This document shows, piece after piece, positions 21,946-33,760 of a stretch of DNA of 64,000 bases; positions within the stretch are counted from its first letter, which is position 1; each line of letters begins with the position of its first letter. The notes under the pieces are model-generated. The model did no database searches, had not been told where the DNA came from, and was given only the letters and a program-made list of their open reading frames with translations. A program made the translations under genes and the position numbers. The stretch spans positions 27,266,249 through 27,330,248 of the forward strand of contig OZ014411.1 in NCBI GenBank assembly GCA_963965975.1. Reading direction: 5' to 3'. The DNA is from Xestospongia bergquistia. Its lineage: Eukaryota; Porifera; Demospongiae; Haplosclerida; Petrosiidae.

Positions 21946-23199
21946 ATCATCAGTTAGCAATAGAACAAACTGTGCAATTTGCTCACACAATATCTTCAAT
22001 AATCACATTATCTGACTTAAGAGTTGTAGAGTATAATATTAAACAAAATGATAGTTTAAACATCATTATATAATCATTTTATAGAGTTATTTATTTGATA
22101 TAAAAGATAGCACAACATTCAAACAGAAAACAAGGACTACAGAAAGTTTTAAAGAGGAGCAAGACTTATCAGTGTAAAAGGAAATTACACTTCAATATTG
22201 TCTTGAATATACTTTTAGTATTTTATAGCTAATTCAACAGTAAAATAAGTTATATAATCTCCTTGTGCCTTGTAATAGCTACTTACTATTGTTATCATTG
22301 TTACTGTTATTGTTACTATTGTTATGTTACTGTTACTGTTACTGTTACTATTAATGTTACTGTTATTATTGTTGTTACTGTTACTATTGATGTTACTGTT
22401 ACTATTGATGTTACTTCTGTTAATGATGTCTAGTGAAGGTACATAAGAAGTCCTAGCTTGCTTGGAGTGTGCACCTCAGGGTTGTCAGTAGTGGTATGAT
22501 TTACTTTCAACATGTATAAATTATAACTTACTCTACATGAAAGTCAATTCCCTAGTATCTGTAAAAAACTATTATGCCATGATAAGCCTATGTGAGCAAA
22601 TTACTCAGTGTTAAATATAATGTTATTTTTAATTGTCAGGCTAGGGCTGTGGTTAGATATAGGAGAGAGTAGAAACTACCAGAGCCACAAACTCCCACAT
22701 CCCTTCAAGGCCATTTCAGAGCTTCTACTTGTAATGGAAAATTACTATAGCTTCCATAAAGCACTGATCTTATAAAATCATGATTACTTTCTATAATGTT
22801 ATATATACTCAATCTATAAACATTGATTATGTAATGATTACAAACATCATGTTAACAATGTAATGCAATATTGGTAATTTTACTAATAAAACACTTAGTA
22901 CAAAACAATAGCTACCATAGACATTGAAACAATTACAGGAAATGTTGAGTTGCATAGTTCGTTATTGTACAAACTACAGGTCAACTCATTAAAAACACAT
23001 TTGGGACCACATAAAATGTGATATGCTTCCTGCTATGCTATAAAAAGCCCTGTGTTACTGAGATTTTATATGCTTTCTCTACAATTTGTGTATAAGCTTA
23101 TTGTTTTCTCTTTCAAATTGTCCAATAAACCTCTCCCTATCACTATAACAGTTATACTAGTCCTATATAACTTGTATTTCAATTGAAACAGTCACTATC
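21946..23199. repeat. Upstream flank repeat of copy C
   Basis: Direct repeat of the flank upstream of copy B. It includes a decayed exon-1 remnant at about 22258-22440 that is now mostly GTTACT/ATGTTACT microsatellite and ends in the same tagtgaaggtacataagaag sequence as at 19530. Confidence 0.7.
23039..23047 (+). promoter_or_regulatory. TATA box of copy C
   Basis: TATAAAAAG at the same spacing from the ATG (about 160 nt) as in copy B. Confidence 0.5.
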
Positions 23200-24151
23200 A
23201 TGAACTATAACATAGTATTTCTCCTGTGTGCTGTAGTAGCTACTATTATCATTACTGTCAATGGAGAGTGTAAAGGTATGAGATTAATATATATTATCAT
23301 GAATCCTGTATTAATAGATTGTAATGTACCTAAAAGCTGTCAGGACTGGTATGATTTGGGTATAAGAAAAAGTTGTTACTATCCAATATATCCAGATGGA
23401 AAAACTCAACAATGGGTAAGATAGAACTGTACATAAATATCCTCATGTTTACAGTGCAATACATATTTAGGTCTTCTGTGATATGAAGGGTACTAACTGT
23501 GATGATGAAGGTGGTTGGACTAGAGTGGGTTATCTTAATATGACTAAGTCCAATGCTACCTGTCCTACTGGACTGACAAAACATGTATATCATCAATATA
23601 ATAATATTCATCATCCATTGTGTGTTTGATCAACTTCTTCTTTATATAGTGGTGGTTGTGCCTCAACCACTTTCTCTTCTCTAGGAGTGAAATATAGCAA
23701 AATTTGTGGACAGATTCAAGGATATGCATATTTGAGTCCTGATGCTTTTTATAGATATGGCAGTAATCTAGAACATATTGATACATATTATGTTGATGGT
23801 GTTTCTATAACATATGGTAAAACACCTCGTCACCATATCTGGACTTATGCTGCTGCTACTCCTGGTACTCCTGATCGTTGTCCCTGTGAAACCCCCTCTA
23901 CAAGTAATAACCCTCCACCTCCTTCCTTTGTTGACAACGATTACTACTGTGAAGCAGGTAATGATGTTCTCTGGGATGGAAAAGGTTGTCAGGGTTCTGA
24001 AGTTCCCTGTTGTAAGAATACAAAACAGCCCTGGTTCTATCGAGGACTTGGTAGTACAATTGAAGATGACATTGACCTGAGGTTGTGTGATGATCAAGGT
24101 TATGGTGATGAAGCAGTACTAATAGATTTTATTGAAATATATATTCGCTGA
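23200..24151 (+). pseudogene. Secreted cysteine-rich family, copy C, with nonsense codon
   Basis: Exons by alignment with copy B: 23200-23275, 23318-23415 and 23471-24151. The first two exons are identical in protein to copy B. In exon 3 the codon CGA (Arg, in PLCVRSTSS) is TGA at 23627-23629, which would cut the protein to about 110 residues. Downstream the frame stays open to the normal stop with only missense changes, so the mutation is recent or is a segregating null allele. Splice sites and TATA box are intact. Readthrough or sequencing error are the alternatives. Confidence 0.75.
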
Positions 24152-24393
24152 AGAGCAAACATTGAAGTTCATTCAAACATTACTATAACTTTAACTTTCA
24201 AAATGACATCTGTATTAGTTTAGTTTTAATAGATGAGATGTTATTTTGAGTTTTTATTCAATAGATTGTTTAGTTTTGACCTCTTTTAAATTTGTAGTGA
24301 ACAATTTATAGAAATAAAGTTTGTATACACTCACTCAACACCTAAAGTCTGTGTAATGTACATTTATAGAGATAAGGATATTCAGTGACCTAC

Positions 24394-24460
24394 CAATGTT
24401 TGAGTCTTGCCATCAGGATAAATTGCACTACAACTAATTTACAAACTAGTCCTTGCATTG
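24394..24460 (-). pseudogene. Divergent A-D family exon 2 remnant
   Basis: On the minus strand a SAIYPDGKTQTL-coding segment ends at a GTAGG donor, matching the YPIYPDGKTQQW end of the family's second exon. Upstream codons contain stops. It is an older, diverged relative just downstream of copy C. Confidence 0.45.
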
Positions 24461-24469
24461 TTTTAATAG

Positions 24470-25559
24470 TCTCATGTCTGTGAAGGAAACCATATATGAC
24501 TGTAAAAATTAATAAGTTAATTAACCAACATATTTGTAGCTCACATTAGTGGATTACTATGGACACATGTGAAGTACAAATTGTTTATATGTAATACTAC
24601 AACATACCAACAATCTATATAATGACTAATTCACATGACTTCTAGAATCCACCCACATAATCTATGAAATATTTTGTGAAATAACTAATTATGTATTAAT
24701 TAACTAGTGATGTGATCACTTACTAACATTTAACTGAGAAATTTATTTGATGTTTCTGGACATTTCTCTAATGAGCCTATGACTCAACAATGGATCTCTC
24801 ATCTTGTTTCCTTTTCCAGTACTTGTCTTATACTAAGATATTCACATTACATATGTAAGTATTTGATTGATAGTATGTGCAATGTAATGACAGTTTTGTA
24901 ATTAACTAAATAAAATTTATTAAACATAACTGAGATAGTAATGACAATATTAGAAATCCACTCAAATATTTTTATCAAATACACAACAACAGGAGATGAT
25001 CCAAATTATTGTTTGTGTTTGCTACTATGTAATAATTTGTCACATCTTATGAATAATTAATTAACAAAACTTTTTGACACATAAACCTAGTTATACATCT
25101 GCACTATAATAACAATCTCACATTCATTCTTGTAAGAAGTAGATGGGTGGGGTTAATTACATCATCATGTACTATTATTATACACTATGGCCTCACGTTG
25201 ATGATGCACTATTTTATTGACAGCTTTGCATTCATTATTGTAATGGACAGATTGGGGGCCAACATGCATACTGTTCATCTTAGAAGTTATTCCAAAAATT
25301 TAATTTAATTTAATAATAATTATGTAGTGCTCTACATAATATCCTTTAATTAAGGATATAAATTTAGGGTACAATTACATATTGGATTGCTAAAGTCAAA
25401 TATACAAGATGAGTGAAGGTATGGATAGTATTACAATATATAATAAGTTGTGAAAAATGTATTAATTACTTTGTTCATTCTTATCATAATTACCTACATG
25501 TATGTTAAATGTTGTAATAAAATATAATATGGTATGCCAAGTTTGCCAAATAACTGAAG
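24470..25559. other. Intergenic, no gene seen
   Basis: AT-rich DNA with no coding exon or clear repeat that I can support. Confidence 0.5.
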
Positions 25560-25790
25560 GAACATTATATTTCTTGTCAAACAATTGTGATGTGATTTAT
25601 GAAAAAGGATCACTGTTAAAGCACCTCAAGACTGTTTTGTATATACATAGATTTAGTTCCATGAATAGTTGTACATATATAGCAGTTATATGTATATAAA
25701 ACTGTTATTGTGATGTTTTAACAGTTGTTCTTTTTCATAAATCAGGTCACAAATGAGTATGACAATTGGATTAAGTTCACTTTTGCAACT
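25560..25790. mobile_element. Palindromic MITE-like element
   Basis: A left block with gatttatgaaaaaggatcac and ctgttaaagcac is mirrored, imperfectly, by the right block gttttaacagttgttctttt and tcataaatcaggtcac. The inner portions gactgttttgtatatacat and atgtatataaaactgtt also pair. The frame open across it is an accident of the palindrome. Confidence 0.55.
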
Positions 25791-26039
25791 GTCCTTTGAT
25801 TTATGATATACCTTCACGCCTGTAAGTCATGTACAACAAAATGAACAAAAACAAATGCAGAGTAGTTATTAAAAGTTATGTTCTATTTTATATGTGCTAT
25901 ATAAAAATATATTATATATTGTTTATTAAAATTAGTGTGGTTTTTAATAACCAGTGGTACATTTTTGATTATACAGGTTGGAAGTGTTAGCTGACTGAAA
26001 AAGTGGCCAATAACCCTAATACTGACCTATCAGACTTTA

Positions 26040-27910
26040 TGACAAAGCTAAACCTACTGTAACTCTATATATATACAAAGCAAACTAGAAGCCAAAAATA
26101 ATCTTTGTAGTTTATTGCCCAACAGTTGAAGCCATGAGTGGATACTATGTCAGTTGAAGTAACTAGGTCAGTTAGTTATTATATTTCAGTTTTCAAAGTA
26201 AGTAATTTTTGTTTTGTTAGATTTACAAAATAAAATTCATCATTTTAGACTAAGTGTAAATGGAGTAGTTAATTCTTTTTGATTTAGTGTGGGCCAAATA
26301 AATATTTTACAAGCAGTTATGACCTTAATTGTAGTACCATGCCTATTTTAAATAACGTATGTTCAATTATTGTTTCAACTCAATTTTGTAATTTCCTAAT
26401 AGCTAGCAAGAGTTTTGAACTAAAAGTGTTTTTTAATTAACTATAATAGTTGAGGCACATATATAACATAAAATAAACATGCAATTCAATTAAACTATCC
26501 TATTCCACAATAAGCCAATAATCTGATTCTCTTACTATACAATTATTAGTTTCTTATAATAAAGTTTCTGCTCACTTGACTATAATTTTTTCTTGTTTAT
26601 CTGCTTTGTTGTCCTTTATCATTTTGTTATAGGTCAAATAATGGTGCTGAAGATAGTATTGTTTGTAAAGTGTCTCCTTTGGTGTGTTACTTTGGAGAGG
26701 TAAATCAAGTCTAGTACTAACATAGCCTTGTTGATAATAAGGAATCTAGTGAGAGTGGTCAGTGTAAAGTGGTTCAAATGACTAGAATAAGACAGCTTTG
26801 GTGAAACAGGTGGCATTTTGTCATTGCTGTTAGATCAGTATACTTCAAAGTAGATCACTAAAAAGGTATTAGTGACCCTATTGAGCTTATACTTGTAGGC
26901 TAAGGCCACTGATTGAGAGCTATTAATGGTACATCATTTTTCACTTTGCTACATATACAACTATATTACATGATGAGCTTCTCTAAACAAGTAACAGCCA
27001 GTACATAGCCACACCTACAAAACAGTCTCTGTTGTTATGGGTTTTGGTCAAGCATTCCACGTGTCATAAAGTCGTGGTTAGAGAGATAATTTCCCTTTGT
27101 AAGAATTATTGTAATAAAGAAGTTCTTATATGATCATTGCATTTAAGCAAGGTACTTTGATCATAACCTTTGTACTTGTTGGTTATTAGCCCTTGTCATC
27201 AGGCTCTCAGGAAATAATTTTTTATTAACTGACTGAACTAGGACTGAACCATTTGCTAATTGCAAACTTTTCAACAAGATGGACTAGTCCTTGCTCTTTA
27301 TGTCGGCAAATAAGAGACAACACCTTTGAACAATTTTTTGCTTCTATTTTATGATCCTACCCAGACAGACTTAGTATATCAAGTATCTGAACACAAAGTT
27401 TGTGTGCATAGGAAGTTTTGTTCCTGCGTGTCCAATGTTCTTTAGGTTCTTCTTTTGCCTCTCTTTCACATAATTTCCTGAGAGCCTGGGGAGAGGGTAT
27501 GTGATAATATGTAATTTTGTATCATTTGGGAACTATAATAAATAATATCCTTTGACTTTTAACACCTTATAATAATTTACTCTAAGCTTTTCAAGGAAAA
27601 GTTTATCACAAGTTAATTATAGTAATATCACTAAACCAAGAAGAACCTACCACAGCATGTTATTTTATTATATAATCTAATTTGTGTGGACTGGGATGAG
27701 AGGGACAAAACAAACTGGCAGGGTTCTAAGACTACTTATAATAACTCTCTAGAACTTTTACATGTAATACCAATTCATAATGTCTTATCACAGATTAACC
27801 TGCTATAGCTGATGTATGATAAGTCCATAGTAAATTGCTTTACATGTGTAAGCATCACCTTACTTTTGCTGATTGTTTTTATCTTGAGACATTAACAAAT
27901 GTTTAATTTT
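26040..27910. repeat. Left arm of a large imperfect inverted duplication
   Basis: Read forwards, this matches the reverse complement of 34790 down to 31090 in collinear blocks: 26110-26300 with 34420-34750, 26460-26540 with about 33490, 26630-26830 with 33130-33350, 27400-27500 with 32900-32970, and 27790-27910 with 31090-31230. It includes UAP1 intron DNA and a scrap of UAP1 exon 8 (ttcagttttcaaagtaagta), but UAP1 exon 9 is deleted. No functional coding sequence remains. Confidence 0.75.
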
Positions 27911-28545
27911 CTTTACATCGAGTAAATCAAACCAATCTTAACTGCCTCAAATGATATTGACTTGTGCTTAATAGTTATTGTAACATCAACATTATTAGTA
28001 CTAAGTGTGACTAAATGCACACAATTGACTGATAAAAAGCACTTCAATGATAAACCTTACAAGGTAATCATTTCCTGTCCTCTTAAATTGATATTTTCAT
28101 TTCCTTAAAACAAGGAAATATAAAATTAATCACTTTTGGCCCACAAACCACAAAATGATTTTCATATTTCCTTAAAACAATGAAAGCTTACTACTTACAC
28201 TAAATTATTGTAACTTCAATTTGAAATGTAATTCTCAAAATATTTCATAACAAATCACACCATTAACATTATAATTATTTATTAACAAAATTATAATTAT
28301 TTATTAACATTAATAACAATTTATACTATAAGGAACCCACACCTATCTATTGATGATACAATTAAAGATATGATGTTGAGCTGATCATGAGATATTGCAC
28401 TGATCAAGATTTAACAGAAAATTTGAGTGCTAGAATTTTTAACCTTTCAAATTTTTATCCTAATCTTTAGTTGATATGTTTTTTTGACTACTGTTTAATT
28501 TCTTTAACTTTTAAACTGCTTTAATTCAAAGTAAAAAATACAAAT

Positions 28546-28842
28546 TCATAATACATCAATAACGTTGCATGTATGTAGTAAATTATTTGATGCAATAAAG
28601 TAAAGATCATATACAGTTTTCATTACTAATGTAATAAATGTACTATATTCAGGTAGGAAATTGTTATAACTAGATGCTGGGTCATTTTCATTACTATAGA
28701 ATTTACACATACACTTAATTGTATTGTATAACAATGCCAGAAGCCAAAATATACATGAATTAGTTAAAACAACTAATATAACAGCAAGAAGCCTTGGAGA
28801 CCTGGGAGTTTGTTCTGTTCCACTCCCCCACTTACCATAGTT
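28546..28842 (-). CDS. Possible terminal exon of an unknown membrane protein
   Basis: A 98-codon frame runs from a ttcttggcag acceptor to a TGA. It starts NYGKWGSGTEQTPRSPR, then has a hydrophobic segment LLAVILVVLTNSCIFWLLAL typical of a membrane helix, and a tail with few charges. No upstream exon, start or recognised domain is visible. It lies between the arms of the inverted duplication. It may be a relict or chance frame. Confidence 0.25.
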   Translation of the reverse strand, partial: NYGKWGSGTEQTPRSPRLLAVILVVLTNSCIFWLLALLYNTIKCMCKFYSNENDPASSYNNFLPEYSTFITLVMKTVYDLYFIASNNLLHTCNVIDVL

Positions 28843-28904
28843 CTGCCAAGAATACAAATATATAATTGACTTAGTAAGGTTTCTTATGTTTTTAATGTTG
28901 AAAC

Positions 28905-29702
28905 ATAGCAAAACAGAAAACAAGGGCTACAGAAAGCTTTAAAGAGGAGCAAGACCTATCACTGTGATAGGCAATTATACCACAGCATTGTCTTGAATGT
29001 ACTTTTAGTATTTTATAGCCAATTCAATAATAAAATACCTATGATTTATATAATACTATATGTCTCCTTGTGCTTTGTAGTAGCTACCTACTACTGTCAT
29101 CATTGCTGTCAATGGAATGTGCAATGAAGGTACATATGAAGTCCTATCTTGTGCAGTATGTATCTCAGAGCTGTAGTGTCTACTTTCAACATATAAGATT
29201 ATAATAACTTAGTTTACATAAAAGTCAATCCCATAGTATCCTAAAAAACTACTATGGCATGCTAAGTCTATGTAAGCAAATTAATTTTTTAATATAATAT
29301 TAATTATATTGTCAGGGCTGTGGTTAGGGAGAGAGTACATGGTACCATAGCCACAAGACTACCACCTGCTTTCAAGGGCATTCTAGAGCTTCTACATGTA
29401 ACGTAAAGTCACTATAAATAAATATGATATGTTGAGTTGTATAGCTTTTTATTGTACAAACTACAGGTCAACTTATTTCCACATTATTAAAAATACTTTT
29501 GGGACTTCAAAAATTTGATAGGCTTCCTGCTATACTATAAAAACCCTGCTTTACTGACATACCTTGTATTTTAATTGCTTTCTCTACAATTTGTGAATAA
29601 TCTCATTGTTTTCTCTTTAAAAATTGTCCAATAAAACTCTCCCTATCACTGTAACAGTTATACTAGTCCTATATAACTGGCATTTCAATTGAAACATTCA
29701 CT
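28905..29702. repeat. Upstream flank repeat of copy D with exon-1 remnant
   Basis: Matches the flanks upstream of B and C. An exon-1 remnant at 29064-29130 still codes for the end of the signal peptide (VNGMCNE-like) and a GTACAT donor. Confidence 0.65.
29536..29543 (+). promoter_or_regulatory. TATA box of copy D
   Basis: TATAAAAA about 165 nt upstream of the ATG, in the block shared with copies B and C. Confidence 0.5.
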
Positions 29703-30665
29703 ATGATGAACTGTAACATAATATTTCTCCTGTGTGCTGTAGTAGCTACTACTATCATTACTGTCAATGGATCTGGAAAATGTGATGAAGGTATGAAATC
29801 AATATATATTATCAATAATCCTGTATTAATTGATTTACAGATTGTAATGTACCTAAAAGCTGTCAGGACTGGTATGATTTGGGTATAAGAAAAAGTTGTC
29901 GTTATCCAATATATCCAGATGGAAAAACTCAACAATGGGTAAGCTACAACTGTACATAAATTTCCTCGTGTTTACAGTACAATACATATTTAGGTCTTCT
30001 GTGATATGAAGGGTACTAACTGTGATTATAAAGGAGGTTGGACTAGAGTGGGTTATCTTGATATGAGTGAGACCAATGCTAAATGTCCTACTGGACTAAC
30101 AAAACACATATTTCAGCAAAATAACGTTCGTCGTCCATTATGTGTTCGATCAACTTCTAGTGGTGGTGGTTGTGCTTCAACCACTTTTTCTTCTCTAGGA
30201 GTGAAATATAGCAAAATTTGTGGCCGGATTCGAGGATATCAATATAGTAGTCCTGATGGGTTTTATAGATATGGCAGTAATTTAAACCGTATTGATACAT
30301 ATTATGTTGATGGTGTTTCTATAACATATGGTAAAAGCCCTCGTCACCATATCTGGACTTATGCTGCTGGTCATCCTGGTAATCCTGGTCGTTGTCCCTG
30401 TGAAACACCCTCTACAAGTAGTAACCCTCCACCTCCTTCTTTTGTGGGCAACAATTACTACTGTGAAGCAGGTAATGATGTTCTCTGGGATGGAAAAGGC
30501 TGTCCAGGTTCCGAAGCTCCCTGTTGTAAGAATACAAAACAGCCCTGGTTCTATCGAGGACTTGGCAGTACAATTAAAGATGATATTGAACTGAGGTTGT
30601 GTGATGATCAAGGTTATCCTGATGAAGCAGTACCAATAGATTTTATTGAATTATATATTCGCTGA
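29703..30665 (+). CDS. Secreted cysteine-rich fibrinogen-like family, copy D, 285 aa
   Basis: Exons: 29703-29790, 29841-29938 and 29994-30665. Signal peptide, then SGKCDEDCNVPKSCQDWYDL, the fibrinogen-like opening, and the same C-terminal cysteine and tryptophan pattern as copies A and B. The first intron is 50 nt with a clear ttgatttacag acceptor. Reading through it shifts the frame, so splicing is obligatory here, which also validates the 42-nt intron in the other copies. AATAAA lies near 30836. The downstream flank (30850-31080) matches the downstream flank of copy A. Confidence 0.82.
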
Positions 30666-31344
30666 AGAGCAAACACTGAAATTCATTCGAACATTGCTAT
30701 AACTTTGACTTTGAAAGTGACATTTGCATTAGTTTAGTTTTGATTAATTTTTTAGTTGAGATGTTATGTTGAGTTTTTGTTCAATAGATTGTTTAGTTTT
30801 GACTTCTTTTAGATTTGTAGTGAACTATTTACAGAAATAAATTTTGTACTCATGAAATTTAGGTACAGCCTTGATGATATGACTGGACATGCTTATATAG
30901 GACATTTCAATCTCATATCAGTTTTGACTATTAAAAACACTGGTCTTATAAAGACCATTATTATTTGATCAGTCAGAAAATAAGTCAAAATCTAATCGAA
31001 TTATTGAGTAGAGTGACATGTTCCATTGTATAATGATGTGTTTTCATATCATAAGTACTTATAGAATTAAAGCATTATAAAAATTAGTAAAGAGGATCAA
31101 ACATTTGTTAGTGCTTCAAGATAAAAACAATCAGCAAAAGTAAGGTAATGCTTACACATGTAAAGCAATTTATTATGGACTTATTATACATAAGCTATAG
31201 CAGGTTAACAGGTCAAATAAAGTATCTTAGAGAATTGAATCCTTAGCAACGACACTAGATTACACAATAAATAAAAGTTACAATATACCAGTTATAGACC
31301 TGGAAATAACTTACACTTAAAAAATAATTGATAGATTTGGCAAA

Positions 31345-31600
31345 TGAGAAGGAAGTCTCTAGCTGGCTGATTCCACTACTGATCAAGAGTTATGATTTCT
31401 CACTTTGTATGGATGCCATTTCTCTGAGATATATGTATGGTTGCCAACCATCTCTCTTACCCACAACCAATAAATGTGGTCAATTATTTACAGTTGACCA
31501 TATCCTTAACTGTCCAACTGGTGGCTTCCCAATGCACCACAATGACATCCAAAATAATGGGAAACTTATTTATTATATAGTCCATAAAGGACACTAAAGA
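31345..31600 (+). mobile_element. Retroelement C-terminal fragment
   Basis: The frame reads FSLCMDAISLRYMYGCQPSL, then CGQLFTVDHILNCPTGGFPM and HHNDIQ. This matches the LRYGW-x-P ... C-x-CG-x-x-FTVDHAL-x-CP-x-GGF-x-x-x-HNE module found at the end of several invertebrate retroelement polyproteins. It is isolated and truncated. Confidence 0.55.
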
Positions 31601-31679
31601 CTATTTATCTAGTACTTTGATAGATATGGTCACTGTAAATCTTGGTAGTAATTTGATATTATATAGCCACTGTTCATGG

Positions 31680-31900
31680 TAACTTTGATAATATATAACA
31701 ATCTCCTTTATTTTCCTTCTAATATTTTCATTCACAAATCTCCTCCAAGTCATGCTTTTCATCACTTTGATCCTCTTACCTTTACCATCCCTTTTCTCAC
31801 TCATCTGCTTCACAAAACTCATTTGTCCCTTCCGTTCTCTCTCTATGGAATTCACTTCCTTATCAAGTGAAATCTAGTTCATCTCTAATCACTTTTATAT
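31680..31900 (+). mobile_element. 3' end of a non-LTR retrotransposon RT
   Basis: The frame has FIHKSPPSHAFHHFDPLTF, then LHKTHLSLPFSLYGIHFL, nearly the same as the terminus of the retroposon at 57412-57600 (minus strand). Confidence 0.6.
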
Positions 31901-32059
31901 CTAAAGTAAAAATGATTATTTACTAATCATTCACTTATCATCACTTATCACACTAAAACTTACCAGATACCATCAATCATTTATTTTATTTTTGCCTTAT
32001 TAATTATACTATATCCAGTACTTTAATACTGTTTTATTTATTATTGTTCTATACTGTTT

Positions 32060-32430
32060 ATGCCCTTTAAACTAGCAGTAGCTATTGGCCATTCATTTTA
32101 TCAATAAAAAAACATGCAATGGCTACTCATGTTTAGCTGCAATCTACCTGTTAGTCTTTTAGTACAGTGGCAGACCTTCCCATTCCTTCTAAAGTGCTGA
32201 ATACAAGTGAAGTAAATTTGCTGTCTTCCACTTCATGGACCTGCTGCTTACACTCATGTTATTTCTCCCCTCATGATGTCTATAACACACAACAACCTCA
32301 GCAAGTGGTTGGAAATAGGGTTAAAAACATATCTAAATGTTGTCATGTTCCCTAGAATCCATATGCCTTGATGTCCAGACATGCAGAGTCTTCTCTGTTA
32401 CTTGTACAGGTGTTCACATGTTGGCACCTT
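32060..32430. repeat. Dispersed repeat shared with 18180-18480 and 21745-21790
   Basis: The gccctttaaactagcagtag segment also follows the palindrome at 21747. The remainder is the inverted match of 18180-18480 (for example cttgatgtccagacatgcag against ctagacatcaaggtatatgg). No intact coding frame. Confidence 0.5.
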
Positions 32431-33760
32431 TTAAACACGAGTCTAGTGGTAAAGTATTAACAAAACATATTTAATCTCTTTTTATTAGTAGGTGATAGTT
32501 AGACCACTCAAGCAAAAGGTATCTTTTAATGATAAAGAAAAGCAATAAACTTAATAATTACAATAGAAGTCCATTTCAAACCAAAAAAAACTAAAATTAA
32601 TAAAATAAACAATAATATTATATTAAACAAGACAATGCCAGCAATTGTAATAATCAATAATTAAAATAATAAAAGTCATAATAATCTACATTGTTATCAG
32701 CAGACTATGACATTGTTTTTTACAAATCATTTTGGTTTATATATCAGGAAGGGCCATTCACTTCAATTAGAACAGGTTCTTTGAATTTTTTATTCCGAAC
32801 ATATTTATCTAAGCCCTACAGTGATAATAATAGATATTTATTTTTTATTATAATTTATAACAATAATAAAAAATATGCATTACCACATATTTCTTCTCCA
32901 GGCTCTCAGGAAATTATGTAGGGAAAGAGGCAAAAGGAGAACCTGGAGAACATTGTACACACGGGTACAAAATCACCTATGTATAGTATACACAGTTTAC
33001 TGTATGACCAGATATCTTTAAATATTGGTATACTAACTATGTCTGAGTGGGATTATAAAATATAAGCAAGAGACTTGTTCAAAGATGCTGTCTCTTATTT
33101 GCCAATGGAAAGAGCAGGAATATAAACCTTCTTGTTGAAAAAGTTAGCAGTAACCAAATATAATAAAGAAATGCTGCCTCCTTCAAGGTAACTATCCTAG
33201 TCTAGTCATTTAATCACTTTACACTAGCCCCTCTCACTAAATTCTTTATTATCAACAAGGATTTGTTAGTACTTGACTTGATTTACCTCTCCAAAGTAGG
33301 ACACCAAAGGAGACACTTCACAAACAACACTATCTTTAGCACCATTAGTTGGCCTAAAACAAAATGATAGGAGATGCAGTTAATGGATAATAAACAAGGA
33401 AAAATTATAGTGAAGTGAGCAAAATGTTATAATAAAAAAACTAATGGTACAGCAAGAGAATCAGATTATTGCCGGTCCATTATGGAATAGGATAGTTCAA
33501 TTAAATAGATATTTATATTAAGTAATAACATATTACATATATGCCTTAAAAAGAAAAAAATACTCTAACTTATTAGATAATATCATTCTTATATATTGAG
33601 TGATGTGTCATGTAATATGATATAATACTTTTAATGTTATATTATACTCCTACACTAAGGGTTTAAGGGGAGGAGTTTCTTCATAGCATATAGTTATGTA
33701 AAAAGGTTACAGAGCTTATCACTCTCTCTCTCTCTCGGTATTGCAAGTTCACAAGTTCAC
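32431..33760. other. Non-coding part of the right inverted arm
   Basis: No gene seen. 32880-33360 pairs with the left arm. A short (TC)n run lies at 33721-33736, just after the UAP1 stop codon on its transcribed strand. Confidence 0.5.

Noticed and set aside
25502..25699. 65-codon frame in the palindromic element
   Set aside because: Lies within an inverted repeat and has no homology or splice context.
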